Shown: positions 36,201 to 47,146, numbered from the stretch's first letter. The stretch is DNA of 64,000 nt from Dendrocalamus latiflorus (GCA_017311315.1 CM029654.1:23023879-23087878); one strand, 5' to 3'. Program-made: numbers and translations. The notes: generated from the letters alone by a model not told the origin.

Positions 36201-39200
36201 ACAAAGACCACATGCTTCCTCCCCTCTCCTTACTCTTCCCCTCCTTCCTCCTGACCTCTTCCCCCACAAACCAGCATTGCTTCTCCTCTCTCCTCCCAAT
36301 GAGTCAGCTCTGCTCATGCACCTTCCTATCTTCCTCCCAACATCTTTTCTGTGGTTGGTTGGCTAAACAAAACTTATATCTTGAGAGTTCAGAAGACACC
36401 AATGGATTACGTGGCTTTGTTTTGACCTTATGGTTTTTTTCTTTGTGTTTCTATCCCCTCTTCATCTTGTTAACAAGCAGTTTGGCCAGGCGCACTGAGC
36501 AGCAAGGCGTGCGCCTTGGCAAAGGCACTGCGCCCGGTGCAGCTTGATGCACATTTGCCTTGCTGAGCGTCACCTGAGCGCCTAGGCACCCACCTTTTGT
36601 GCCTTTGACAGCACTGATTGATACCCAATCAGAGTCTATGGAACAGTCAAAAGCCAACCTTTGCATGTTATTTTGAATAAACAATCAGCAGAAATTTTAA
36701 TAAATTGCAAAAAGCAGGAAGTGTGAGGCATAAATGATCCAGTATACCAGTGAGAACACAGTCATAAATGAAACACCATAAATTAAGTACTATGTGAAGT
36801 ACAAATCTATGATGCACTGAAAACAGTGATCATCAAGCAAGTGTTCACAGATTAAACTTATAAATATGATGACTGTATGGACAATGGTCAGCTGGAAACA
36901 ACAGAGTACACAAGTATTACTTCTGCCTAAAGGCATCACAGATAATTAAATCTCATCGAGAAGCTCGATAAATAATTTCAAAGAGTAGGCCTTTATGTGA
37001 TAAATTTGTGAGACTAAAAAGAAAGACCCACCTGTTTTGTTAGTCTCAAAGGTGCAGAAACCTCTGGGTCATAATTATCACTCTCCGTATTGACATCCAA
37101 ATCTACTTCAACTTTTGAACTCCATGGCTTCACGCGAACCTGATATAATCATAATTCCTTTAACAAAGTAAAATAAACTAATATGTAGTTTAATAATAGA
37201 CATTCACCATAGAAAAGAGCATATAGAGTTAACAAAGATGTACCTCCTTACATATTTCATTTAGCTCATATGGGCGCCAGCATGGCCTCAGTGGATATTG
37301 CATAATGTAAAGCTGTGAAGTAGAACATACAAAAAAGAGCAGTCTAGAGTTAAGCAAGATAATGAAAGTTGGGATACACTAAAGGACTCCATCAATGATA
37401 GCTCAGCATAGTTCAATTCAACCTGAAGAAGAAACAAATTTATGTGCCCCTGAACTTGTGGAGCATATTGAAATAGCCCTTCCGTAGTCAAGCTATTAAT
37501 GTTGTATATGTCACACTGACATGCCATTTTGATTATCTAGTTTGCTACATGTAGAAAATAAGTTTAATAAGACTATGCTTTTCATTTACCATTAACTAGA
37601 AAAAGCAAGGTAGATTATCCAAATGGATAATTGTATAGAAAACACATAAACTAACTTCTGTACAGAAGTTTGTGCAAGGCCACTGATTCTGAATCAATGC
37701 CTACATGAGCATGCAGAGATGAGGAGGCAAGAAGCTTGCCTAATGGGTTGGACCAGTTCAAGAGCTGATGAAAATGCAACACTCTAGAATGCAAAAACAC
37801 AACCTACTAAAATTAATATTCAAACAAAAAATATGCAACTATATTAGCAAAAAAAAATGCAATGCCTAACATAGAAAGACACAAACAACGTAAAAATATA
37901 CCTTCAAAATGCAAATATATCATAATTTTTCTGTAACTTCATAAAATATATAGTACTGCCTTATCCAAAAGCACAGAAGTGAATCTAAATAGAAAGAATA
38001 TATAAACCAACTTTTAGAAAGATAACACCATACACACGCACGAACTTACACACACACAAAGATGTCAGTATTCAAAAAAATGTAAGAGTTAATTGTATAT
38101 ATGCCACTCCAAAAAAACTTTTCCCATATTAATGCCACTCAAACTTGTTCATGCATGCATCATTCACATGTCCCCAACAGGGAATTTGCTCCTGTGCCCC
38201 ACAGTTTCATGGCACTTGCTCATTTGCCCCATGATGTCTCATTGACATGTGGGCCCTGGACCCACATGTCAATGAGACATCAATGGGGCAAATGAGCAAG
38301 TGCCATGAAACATCATGGCAAATGAGCAATTTTTCCCCACAACAATCCAGGTAACATTGCTCAAAGAACAATTTCAAACCATTACTTCAGCAACAAAGAA
38401 CACGTGAAGAAAAAGGATGAATCTTTATGTTTGTGAAGTAACCATGTTTTGCTGAGATCCTGAGCATCTCACACAGTGCAAACTGGTCAACTCATCGTTC
38501 TCTGAAGATCTGGTGCTACAAAGGTAGCATTCTTGAGTCTGGGAATAATCTGTTCAAATTACAGATTAGTTGCTCACTTGGTGTTTTTGTTGATTAACCC
38601 ATGAGACATAATATTGACATGGCATTCCAACAGAATGAGAGCATGTTGACCTTCTTGCAATACGATGGAATGATGTGCTTGGGTGAGAGTTTATTGTCTT
38701 CTTTAAGGTACACATGAGTGCAACAACAAGGACACCCCCAATGCCCCATACCAGATTGTCAATCAGACGTGTACTGCCCAACCAAGCATCTCTGACCACA
38801 TGTTCAGCATCATCTCCATGGACAAGAAATTGAGCCCATGACGAGGCTTGGGGAGAAGGGTAAAATTGGGATTTAGGGAAAAATAACATGGTTTTTTATT
38901 TTTTATATAAGTTAGTGGTGGAAAATGGATGGGTAATATTAAAATATGTGGTGTCGTTTTTCATTTTCTAGTAGCATTTTTACACTTTATATCTTTGTAA
39001 TGTTACTTTTATTATTAGAAGATTTTTGTAGTAGTGCAAATGCAATTATCTCAAATTAGAAACACACTCGCAATTCTGTCAAACAAAAATACAATAAAGC
39101 CACAGATGTGCCTTAAAAAATAAAGCGGAGAGAAGGATGAATGGATATGCCCATGTTGGAAGATTAAGAATTAACTGCTTTGGAGGCATTCACATTGTCA

Positions 39201-40173
39201 TCACCAGCAAGAGTCAGAGACAATCGTCCATGAATATTAAACAACATTAGTAATGGATGTTTAAAACAACAAGCCAACACAACTTAAAAACAGAATGATC
39301 AAATTGAACCTGCCCCCAAAAAGTTGAACAGTTAAGGTGTCCCACTAAGGTTGGAGAGCCCAAACCAAGAGTTCAGGCATCAGTTTAATACTTAACCCAA
39401 TTAAAGAAAGGAAAATATCGATGAAGCAAAATAAACAAAAGACAAGCATAGCAATATGGCATGCGTCCTCCACGCTGAATGTAGCAGCGTTTTTTTTTTT
39501 TTTGTAGCAGTTACATCAATTGCTATAGTCTAAATAAAACACATGTATGCCCCCAAATAAGAAACCTGCAGGGCACTAGAAGACCGAACAAATTCCACTA
39601 CCGAGCACTAGATTAGTTAACCAACAGTAATACCGAAAACTAAACCAACCAGCACTACATTTCGCAGCCACAGCAGAGTAATCAGGCCGCTCAGACACGC
39701 GAGCACTAGCAGGTGACGAAATTTACGCTACGACACGAGGAACAAGAAGGGATTCTGCGAGCCAATACCGAAGTGTCCTCGTCGAAGGGCTCGGGCGTGA
39801 AGTAGACGTCGATCTCCCGCACCACGAAGTCCTCCTCTTCCTCCTCGTCTCCCACCCCGTCCGCGCCCGCACCCACCCCGTCCACCTCCATCGCGTCCAC
39901 GCCATCATCCGGAGGCGCGGCCACCGCCGAGGGGGGTTCGGCATCGGGCTTCGGCTCGAGTTCCGGTATGTGTTTGGGCTCGGGCTCCGGTTTGGGCTTC
40001 GGCTCCGCCTTGGGCTCGGGCTTGGGCTTAGGCTTGCCCTTGGCCCTGGGGCGGAAGCGGGTGGAGGGGGCGGCGGCGGCGGAGGAGGACGGGTCGGGGG
40101 CGTCGAGGGAGGCGAGGTCGGCCATGTCGATGTCGACGTCGAGGGACGGGGGCTTGCCGTCGCCGGTCGCCAT
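14858..40173 (-). CDS. RPC5: DNA-directed RNA polymerase III subunit RPC5 (SIN-like), 13 exons
   Basis: Subunit of RNA polymerase III; with RPC4 it forms the TFIIF-like heterodimer used in initiation and termination on tRNA and 5S genes in the nucleus. Exons read by hand, 5' to 3': 40173-39769, 37312-37244, 37139-37032, 34804-34739, 34076-33933, 31650-31603, 25638-25532, 24970-24896, 22144-22093, 21965-21385, 18511-18305, 18219-18099, 14926-14858. All have GT-AG borders and compatible phases and sum to 2052 nt (683 aa plus TGA). Residues 1-115 are an Ala-rich then Lys/Pro/Glu repeat region ending in an acidic run; the conserved SIN-like core begins at VVREIDVYFTPEPFDEDTS and continues LYIMQYPLRPCWRPYELNEI and KPWSSKVEVDLDVNTESDNY. 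Residues ~281-358 hold SKYHAKMVS and LPLEERLTKWFTE, and the C-terminus VLKNGDEP. Introns 1, 3, 5, 6, 8, 10 and 12 are enlarged, mostly by repeats. The reading frame appears intact. Confidence 0.92.
16270..16512. mobile_element. hAT-like MITE in RPC5 intron 12
   Basis: The left end gggcctgttctttt is mirrored by aaaagaacagggcc at the right end, with inner similarity gctgcggcttttag-type words inverted as well. The flanks tgaactca and tgaaactc look like an imperfect 8-bp duplication. No coding capacity in 243 bp. Confidence 0.6.
16650..17560 (+). mobile_element. L1-type LINE fragment (RT C-terminus and zf-RVT region)
   Basis: The frame from 16664 reads SLPTYYISTFLLPVEIIEQL followed by a WSKG and a VCLPKIHGCLGLR motif, which is the thumb/connector region after the reverse transcriptase of plant L1 elements. 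Further frames give WWRGVLKQL and ILFWDDSWLN, then an FSTSNAYEIF motif and KHTFFVW with LNTRALLRRK, the usual lead-in to the C-terminal zf-RVT zinc finger. Several frameshifts and stops separate these pieces. It lies in intron 12 of RPC5, opposite to the gene. Confidence 0.75.
19034..19306 (+). repeat. 5' LTR of the small LTR element
   Basis: First copy of the 273-285 bp LTR. It has tatataaagagg near 19170, a likely TATA box for the element, and a CT-rich stretch downstream. Confidence 0.85.
20632..20916 (+). repeat. 3' LTR of the small LTR element
   Basis: Second copy, 12 bp longer because ttagagatatag is tandemly repeated near 20720. It is followed directly by the target duplication atcac. 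Confidence 0.85.
22733..23468. mobile_element. Mutator-like element with ttattaaggcg ends
   Basis: The left end aggttattaaggcgg and the right end cgccttaataagcatg are inverted copies with ttattaaggcg in common. A 10-bp direct repeat gtgcacacca lies outside each end (22723-22732, 23469-23478), compatible with a 9-bp Mutator-type duplication plus a chance base. The interior is a CT/GC-rich tract with repeated ccctcactcctccctc and cgccgccgcc, with no credible gene. It lies in intron 8 of RPC5. Confidence 0.7.
27622..31100 (+). pseudogene. Copia gag-pol polyprotein remnant
   Basis: The order is gag, CCHC knuckle, protease, integrase and RT. Gag starts at 27622 with a short frame and includes ALEKALELYQSALHTYELW; the knuckle is CTYCQRDGHRYQDC near 28450. 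The protease motif reads WILDSSASFHIT where the family has DSGA. The integrase segment has HSVVWGP where the family has HSDVWGP, so the first catalytic Asp is gone, and there are frame changes near 29310-29700. The RT has KWVYEIKTRSDGSLERYKAR, QLDVKNAFLNGEL and the catalytic YVDDMIITGDD. Amber stops at 28098, 28254 and 30667 fall where related copies usually have Gln. The RT breaks off after YYLSQESHY. The element cannot be active. Confidence 0.85.
31215..31343 (-). repeat. Inverted copia LTR at the right end of the chimera
   Basis: Read on the minus strand it starts tgttagatgtgt, ends ataaca and is followed by tggtatcagag. This is a 5' LTR in the opposite orientation to the one at 27122-27221. 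Confidence 0.75.
32704..33207 (+). CDS. BED zinc-finger protein, truncated hAT transposase
   Basis: The ATG at 32704 opens a 167-codon frame. After a polar N-terminus it has LPLWNHVDVLDRG, then VKWRCKYCKYVGTSSYSRVK with AHLLK, matching the BED-type finger of plant hAT transposases (aromatic residue, CX2C, His, Cys). A Ser/Ala-rich linker and KKRRGPP basic stretch follow. The usual RNase H-like catalytic core and hAT dimerisation region are missing; the frame ends in AT-rich sequence before a microsatellite. It could bind the transposon ends if expressed, but this is inference. An upstream ATG at 32671 would add 11 residues without likeness to the family. Confidence 0.6.
   Translation: MEAANSNTRQEENASNNRSKLPLWNHVDVLDRGGQGGGNVKWRCKYCKYVGTSSYSRVKAHLLKISNGGCKICPKVTVPILAQLKSEVAKAEDEHAKTRPRNVPLPPSTIGSVASASVSSSSMDLAMLGNKKRRGPPLALEIHIRVYTLQITSLQFTLLQFNKHVET
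33218..33258. repeat. (TA)n microsatellite
   Basis: About 20 TA dinucleotides inside the right part of the hAT element. Confidence 0.9.
33512..33640. mobile_element. Short GC-rich MITE (ggcgcctaggcg type)
   Basis: A compact block with tgttctaaaaggc on the left and gcgcctactagaaca on the right, and ctaggcgcc words in both orientations. It resembles the ends of the Mutator-like elements at 35599-36140. The target duplication is not clear. Confidence 0.4.
34086..34137. repeat. 26-bp tandem duplication
   Basis: Two adjacent identical copies of a 26-bp unit starting aaagcaagagattgattc, in intron 4 of RPC5 just upstream (in gene sense) of exon 5. Confidence 0.9.
35255..36615. mobile_element. Possible outer Mutator-like element in RPC5 intron 3
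   Basis: Left sequence with aaggcagttaggcgc and gaggcgctaggt and right sequence with gtcacctgagcgcctaggca are roughly inverted and frame the element at 35599-36140. The borders and target duplication were not resolved, so extent is approximate. Confidence 0.35.
35599..36140. mobile_element. Mutator-like MITE, tagggttcaagaa ends
   Basis: The ends tagggttcaagaa and ttcttgaacctt are inverted repeats leading into gcgccgcctaggcg-type GC-rich words. The flanks aagagtagt (35590-35598) and gagagtagt (36141-36149) form a 9-bp duplication with one transition. The interior is a CT-rich tract (ccctctcccctctcttctcc repeats) with no gene. Confidence 0.65.
38205..38310. repeat. Near-perfect fold-back hairpin, ~49-bp arms
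   Basis: The arm starting tttcatggcacttgctcatt and the inverse of the other arm are the same over about 49 bases with one extra base, separated by a loop of about eight bases (ccctgga). It lies in intron 1 of RPC5. Grass fold-back MITEs with gacatgtgggccc centres look like this; a small-RNA precursor is an alternative. Confidence 0.8.
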
Positions 40174-41697
40174 AGCCGCTTGCCGCCGCGGCTCCTAGGG
40201 TTTCGTGGCGGGGATGGGGTTCAGGTTTGGACCCTTGGGAGTTTTTGGGGTTTAGAGAGAAGTTATTATGGCGGTGCCGGTGTGGTGAAGCGAGGTGAAG
40301 CGGGGAAAGTGAAACGGCGGGGCGGGGCGTGTGGTGCGCTCCTGATGGCTTGGCGGACGGAACGCATCGCGGGCTTGCTGCTGAGTCGAAGCCGGCCCAG
40401 CCAGCTTCCAATCGGCCTGGACCGTAAAAAATTTATTTCAGGAACGTAGCTTACAGCTACCTGCATTGTAGAGGCCCGTTATGATTCCAGTAAACCTAAC
40501 CGACCGACGTATCAGGTGAAAATATGAACTTTGCGCCATTTTTTTAGGAAAAACTTTGTACACTTTTGTTAGGAAAAAATTTGTGTATATTTTATTTTCA
40601 CTTAACTTAGAAGTTTTCAAAATATTCCAAAAATTACCGAAGGTGTGAGAGGGTATGTCTCCGCAAAATGCCTATTTTGTCAAATATTTGTCTTTTCGTA
40701 TCTCGCAAATACAATTGAGTTTGATATTGAATGTTAGCACCAAATTCACGTTTTGCCCGAATAAGCCTCCTCAATTCTAAAGGACGGGTCATTGCTACAA
40801 CTTCGCATGTCATGCTCCAACGGCTTGCGGTGTGTTTGGTTTGAGTCCTAACTAGCCCTACCAAAATTTAGGCATGAGCAAAAAAAAAGTGGTAGGATAT
40901 GGCTGTTTGGATTGTAGCTATACTAGTTGCCAAAATTTTGACAAGATTATTAGGCCCGACTTTGGTTTGAAACCAATTCACTTGTGGCAACTTATTTGGC
41001 TATATTTGGTTTGATTCCAATTCTGAGTGTACTGACCACAGATCACATAATGCTATACTAATTCTCTGACATAGACAACAAAGAGAGTTAAAGTCTAGAC
41101 CAATTCTCTGATAATGAAGTGTGTAATGAAGAGTATTTTCAACAAAACCTCGCTAGCCAATAGCCATAGTCGCTATGGAGAACGTTAGATGCACACGACC
41201 AGTCGTAGTCGGAACATGGAGTCGCAAGTTAGTTTGCACCTCACATTGCCTTATAGTAAAAGTCCTCTGCACCAACGAAAAAAATACCCATATGTAGCAT
41301 CGCTAATGGTGGTTGGAACAACACTGCATAGATTTGTTCCAAACAAAACACGACGGCATAGTGTACTACTTTCGGGACAAGAGCCAAACCTCTACTTAGT
41401 GTCACGTACTACCATATTATTACAGAAGAAACCGTTGAGTGCAACATCAACACATCAAGGTTCACAAAATACAGTAATAGCAAGGATTTTTTTTCTCTCT
41501 GACACTAGAATGAAGAAACAGGAGCATTGGACCAAAATATTCCCTTTCCCCAGGTGAAAACACCACAGAAGTTTAGAAGCAGCAGGAATGACTTTATTGT
41601 GTAAAGAAGTTAATGGCTACCAGGTAAAACATGTAAGAAGCATGAGGTTAAATTAAAACATAGCTAAAAGAGGATCGAATAGACTGAATTAGCAATG
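40174..41697. other. RPC5 upstream region and intergenic sequence
   Basis: The 250 bases next to the RPC5 start are GC-rich and probably hold its 5' UTR and promoter. I saw no TATA box at a convincing distance. Further right, 40820-41030 has the gtgtttggtttgag / tatttggtttgattcc words seen at ends of grass MITEs. The rest is AT-rich without credible genes. Confidence 0.4.
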
Positions 41698-41702
41698 ACT
41701 AC

Positions 41703-41948
41703 TGTTGTGGTTACAGATCAAACAGAGAGAGAGTATGGTAGTGGAGAGTTAGGTGAATAATGGCTTAGGGTTTTCCCCCCATGGCCTGCATCGTATATAT
41801 ATATCCACATAGAGAGTGTTTTTACAATTATACCCTCACATCTGGGTATCCCCCTCAGGGGCACTTATGTCATTACACATGTCCTGTTTTGGGCCTTACA
41901 TTCCTCTAACAGGCCTGCTGGGCTTAGGTGGGGGCCACCCCTATAACA
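41703..41948 (-). repeat. 3' LTR of the gypsy element (left copy)
   Basis: 246 bp, tgttgtggttaca...ccctataaca. It is the downstream LTR because gag is read leftward from the other copy. Confidence 0.88.
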
Positions 41949-42693
41949 GGAGCCTCTCATGGTGAAGGGCTTCACGGGCCGAAGCTATGTTGCCGAGCCC
42001 TTTGGCCCCCTCCGTCCCTGCGGCCTGTGAGCTTTCCCAACATCCGGCGAAGCCTTACTATTCGGTGTGGTTTCTACCCCGCCACCAGAGCGTAGCGCTG
42101 GGCAGGCTGGTGAAGCCTCCCTTGCTTACAGGGCCCAACAGTGGCTGGCTCGAGGCTGCTTTCGGGGCCGAAGGTCGAAGCCGAAGCTAAGGTCGAAGCC
42201 GAGCCCGCCTTGGCAAGGTGGCCTGGTGGCCCGGGTCATGTTCGGCCGCGAGTTCCCCGGGCGGCGGAGGCGGACCTCGCGCTTATGGCGTTTCCTGGGC
42301 GTGAGGTGGGTGCGGCTCCGTGGTCCTGGTGGTGCGCTTTAATAGCCCCTTGAATCGCGCCGACCCCTGGGCTGGCAGGGGCAGGCCATTGTGGCCATAC
42401 TTGCTTTCCCCGTCGGGGTGTACACGCGGCAGGCCATGATTGGCGCACTGTGGACTGCTAGCGGTTGCGCAACCGCGGCCATTCGCCCCTTCCCAGAAAA
42501 GCGGGGCGCGCGGTGGGGAGCCGTTGCGGCGTCGGCCCGCCTACCAACGCGCGCCTCGCTGGTGGCGAGCGGTTGCGCTTGTCCATCACGGGCAGTTGGA
42601 CCGCCGGATACCCATCGATTGCGATCCCGTCGATTGGCACGCCGCCGGTTGACCTTCCGCCAGCCTGGCGACTCCTCGGCGGGTGAGACTGGG

Positions 42694-42701
42694 TATAAAT
42701 A
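42694..42701 (+). promoter_or_regulatory. TATA-like box on the antisense-gene strand
   Basis: tataaata in an otherwise GC-rich region, followed about 85 bases later by a short inverted repeat and 1.3 kb later by the ATG of the antisense gene. It is a candidate promoter for that gene with a spliced or long leader; unproven. A weaker tttaaata at 43856 is nearer. Confidence 0.3.
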
Positions 42702-42778
42702 CGCCGGTGTCGCGGGCTGTTCCTTGCTCACCCCTGGTTACTCATCTTATACCTGCAAGCGGTTATCTTCTCACATGT

Positions 42779-42861
42779 AGGCCAACTATTGTTCATCCGC
42801 GTTTGATGATTGCGTCTACTGACGCTAATATCAGCGAGCGTTGATGAACAATAGACGGCCT
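42779..42861. repeat. Short inverted repeat
   Basis: aggccaactattgttcatc and its near-inverse gatgaacaatagacggcct are separated by about 45 bases. A small stem-loop or MITE-like insertion within the gypsy element. Confidence 0.6.
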
Positions 42862-43983
42862 ATTTATGGGAATACGTCACAGCTCGCTGTAGAAGTCTTG
42901 GACGTCCACAGGGTCCTGCTCGCGCACCACGCTTTCGTATGGAAATGGCAAGGCTTGACCTGCTCTCGTGGATAGAAATGCTTGAGTCCATCTGCGTTCT
43001 CTGCCGCAGAGTTGTGACGTCGCGTGGCCTCTGATTCATGAGGGCTAGGGGTCGAAAGGCCAGCCTGTAGCCCACGGCTCAAGGGTGGCGGTTGAGTGCA
43101 TTGTGGGTAGGCCGGCGTTCGCTCGCCTTCGCCTTCTGCCTTGCCCGGAACGTCCTGCCAAGGGGAAGCCAGGCCCCCGACACGTGGTGCCGAGTCAGGG
43201 ACCCGGCTAGATCTTAGAAGTGCACTGCACGGAAGTACTCGGGGCGGGGTGAGCTCTCGGTCTTCTCGTAGATCTGCGGTTGTCCTTCATATAGGATGGT
43301 GAAGTCCTCCTTGCCGTACGGTATCAGGGGCGAGGTTGCTTCCCGGGCGTAAGGTCGAGGCCGAGGTTGACACCAAGGAGTCGAAGCCGGAGTGGGGGCA
43401 TACCTCGCGCTCCAAACTCCGCCCCAGGCGGTCCAGTAATGCGCTGCTTTCCATATTCCCGCGGGCGCGACCATGTGGCGGGGTGGCACGTTTTGGAGTC
43501 GGAGCGGCTTCCGTTGCCTTCGCAGTGGTGTCCCTTCGCACAGATGCTTCCAGAGTCGGGGTCAGGGCCTCGCTACTGGGGCGGAGACCCCGTTTGGACT
43601 GTTGCGGTTGGTGGGTCCGAAGAACCACGCCGACACGCGCTGGAAGCTATGTCAGGTCGTGCAACCTGCATTTATTTCTTGCGCTGACCGACACGCGGTG
43701 GGACGCTAGTGGCGCGTCGTGCGGTGACAGGACTCTGTACGACCGCGGTCGTATGTGGGCTACGTGTGCCCTTGCGACGCTTTGGCTTCGCACGTGGGGA
43801 GGTGGGCGGTTGTCATTCGCCGTTTGCGCTTATCGATGATGGGAGGCGAGGGGTCTTTAAATACCACCCGTGGTACTGTGCCTGCGCCTCCTTCATACGC
43901 TTCCTGATTGTTCACGCCGCCTCCCATATTTGCTCGTCCTGTTCCTGCGCTCCTTTTTGCCGTCGAGTGCCCCGTGGACGCCA

Positions 43984-46900
43984 ATGGCGACTTGCGACGA
44001 GCGTGCTCAGGTGGGCGGCTGCGCCATCCGCCGGCGGCCCTTGCCGCTTGAGGTGAAGTACGCGGTCGAGGAGCGCGATCCAGCGGCGGCAGACAAGCGG
44101 TGGGCGGCGAAGAAGAGGGAAGGTCCGTACTCCGGTGACTTAGGCCGCACGCTTGTGACGGAGGACACGATCCGGTCACTGTTGCGCGAGGGGAGGCTAT
44201 CGGACCGCCAAGCGGTGCGGCTACCCGCCGATGATGAGACGGAGCCGCGCCCTGAAAAGTCGGAGGCGATCGTCTTCGTCGCCTACTTCGAAGCCGGACT
44301 TCGCATACCGTGCGCAGCAATTGTTGAGGACGTGTTGCGGACCTTCAAGCTGGAGTTGTCACAATTGACTCGGAACGCGGTGGCTCGCCTTGCCGTGTAC
44401 AGCTGGGCCCTTCGCTCAGGAGCATGTTGGCCCAACGCCTCATTGTTCGCATATTTGCACGAAGCCCGGTGTCAACCGAAGGAGCAGAAGGATGGGACGT
44501 TGTCGAAGTTTGGTAGCGTCAACTTCGTTCTACGGGCCTCGTGCGGAAAGCTCTTTCCCGCGAACTCGACGCAAGGGAAATGGGAGTCCAACTGGACGAG
44601 GCGGTGGTTCTATCACCGTGTGGCGAGTGGTAGCGGTCTTGAGTGCACAGGCGGGCCGATTGCATTCAAGACCTCGCCCGGCCTAACTCTTGACCAGGAA
44701 GATAGGCGAAGGGCGCGAAGACTTGTGGGGGTCACCGCCCGCTTCAATATGCGCGACCTCGCCGAGGAGTACATAATGTACGGTGTGACACCGCTTGCCC
44801 GCGACTGGCGCTTCACGGCCAGGGAACGTCGGGATGACAACGTTCAACCGTCCGTTTGCTTGCTGCCCGCGCCGACTGGTCTTCATAAGCCTCGACCGTG
44901 ACCTCCCCTCTGTTCGTACGGATTGTATCATGTGTAACTGTGTTTTCTGCTCCGCGCAGGAACTCGCCTGGAGGACGCGGAGCGCGCAGCGTGCGTGTTC
45001 CTTGGGCCATACATCGCCAGAGAGCACGGGCAACGCACGGCTGTGACTGTGGCAGCGGGATTGGGGCGGATAAACCGCGTGTGCGAGGCCTTAGGGCTTC
45101 CCGTGCCGGATCGCACCCCTCCGGACCCGCAACATCAGGACGACGGTGCCGCGAGGACGAAAGCGTCATCCCGCAAGAGGACCCGGACTACTGCGACCGT
45201 GCCCTGTACAGCGATTGCCGCTGCTCCTGCCGGCGCGGCGAGCCCGGAGTCGGATTCGGCGAAGTACGCTGACTCAGACTTGGGGGAGGGCGCCGGCGCT
45301 AGGGGCGGAGGGCGCGTCGCGGGTTACCGGGAGAGGGAGGTCTTGTCGCCCGCGACAGTCGCCTAGGCGGAGGTGGTGTTGGCTGGCGGCACCGGTGCGG
45401 GGTCCTCGTCTGCAGCCTCGGCCGTGGCGGGGCTGCCCTCCGCGGGAGTATGTGGAGCACAGTCTTTGCCAACAGCGGCGGCCGAGGCGGAGGTGCCCCC
45501 GCTGAGGTCGTGAGGACGGAGCCCCCGGCCGTCGTTGTTGTAACTGTGGAGACCCCTTCGGCGAATATTGTTGCCGCAGAGGCTCCTTTTGTAGCGGTTA
45601 CCGAGGTGGGGCCTTCCCCTCAGGCGAAGCGGCCACGCCTACGGTCCCCCCTTCAGCGGACTTCACGAGGGTTCGCTGTGGCGACCGGTGTTGGGAGCTT
45701 GTGGGGCTCCGCGTCGAGCACCGAAGTTCCTCTGCCCCGCGCCTTCCCAGCGCCTCGGGCCGCAGTAACCGTGGCGCAGGATTGGTTGGCGCTAGGTCCC
45801 AACTCGGAAGTCCCCTAGCCCTGCGGGTCAACATCGTCCATTGGGGCCGAAGTGTTGCGGCCCCACCCAAGGCTAGGGAGGCATCCCCGCGAAGCTCCCC
45901 ATCTGCCACCGAGCGTAGGCTAGAACGGCATGCTTTTTAGCACAACTTTTCCGCGCCTCGTGACTGACGTATACTCTCTTGCAGTGACACTTATCCCGGA
46001 GGAGGAGCCATCCCTTAAGCGTGGGGGTCCTGGCGCTGGCGACACAGATGTCGCGCGCCCGAGCTCGGCAGACTTCGTCCCTCCGTCAGATGCGCTGAGG
46101 GCATGGCGTGGGATTGCGGACGACGCGGCCGCCAGCATCGGCCAGTAGGCGTTGCAGACCTATGGGTCAGGGCGCCTTGGGGACGCATTGGAAGTGTCGG
46201 GAGTGAGGGTAAGCGTCTGTCCTTTGGATCACTTGCAGCCATTTAACGCTTGCTGACCCCTCCGTCGCGCAGACACTCGTGTTGGCCCAGGCCCTGCGAG
46301 CTGCTCACGCTCGCGAGCAAGGAGCGCTACGGAGTAGGCTGCAGGCCGCCGAAGGGGAGCTGCAGGGGGTTACGGGGGCGCGCCCTGCCCAGGACGCTCG
46401 CATACGCCGCCTGGAAGCGGAGTGCGCGGAGATGAGGATGCGCACCGAGGAGCTCATCGCCGCAGCGCGAACGTCAGCCGCCGAAGCGGTGCGGCAAGAA
46501 GCTGCTGCGGAGCGGGACGGCTTACTGCAACAAGTCGCTGCGTTGGAGAGGGAGAACAGCGAGCTTGCCGCCTCTCTAGCGGAGCGGGATCGAGCCTTGG
46601 GCAACGCTTCGGTAGCCACTTGGGACGCTATGTTGGCCCTGGAAGACACCCTCAAGTGGTTTTTCGCCGAAGTGCCAGCCCGCTCCTTCGGGCTCGAGGA
46701 CTTGTCGCGATCGCTTCGGTGGATCGGAGACGCGGCCGACGTTGCACGCAGCGCCGCGATGACCTTTGGCAACCACTGCGCCTACGTGGCATCGTGCCTG
46801 CTGTGCGCACTACTGCGACTCCGCGGCTGTGAACACGTTGCCGGGCTAGCCGATCCTCGACTCGAGATGCCCGCCGGAGGCGGGGTAATGTCCAGTGCAG

Positions 46901-47093
46901 TGCGCGCCGCTCGCCACGCCGTGAAGTTCTTCCATGAGCGATATGGGAGTACTGCGGGGAGGCCGCAGCCATGGTCGAGCTGCGGAATAACCTACATGGC
47001 GAGGGAAACCTCGGCCAGTTTCTGGATGAGGTCCTGCGGAGTGACGAGGATGGCGCTGCGGCCCCGGACGACGTTGCGAACCCACAGGTGTGA
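43984..47093 (+). pseudogene. Antisense multi-exon gene, Transposase_28-like plus coiled coil
   Basis: It lies on the strand opposite to gag. Exon 1 (43984-44878) begins MATCDERAQVGG and has AIVFVAYFEAGLRIPCAAIV, NASLFAYLHEARC and NWTRRWFYHRV, the layout of plant proteins annotated as putative gypsy-type transposon (Transposase_28). A GT-AG intron (44879-44959) joins in phase to LEDAERAACVFLGPYIAREH. An Ala/Pro-rich linker follows with stops (TAG at 45364) and a frame change near 45500. Later exons start at 45985, pass TAG 46146, splice at 46208/46273 (GT-AG, phase 0) and encode a long heptad-rich coiled coil (46273-46620) and a C-terminal helical domain with a +1 frameshift near 46945, ending TGA 47091-47093. 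AATAAA follows at 47147. Function unknown. Stops and frameshift indicate decay of this copy. Confidence 0.65.
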
Positions 47094-47146
47094 CGGCAGG
47101 TCGTCGCGTGTTGGCGTGCGTTGTAACCGATGCCGTTTCTTTTTTG

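Noticed and set aside
39970..40449. Gly/Leu-rich plus-strand frames
   Set aside because: They are antisense to exon 1 of RPC5, whose Lys/Pro/Glu repeats give repetitive complements.
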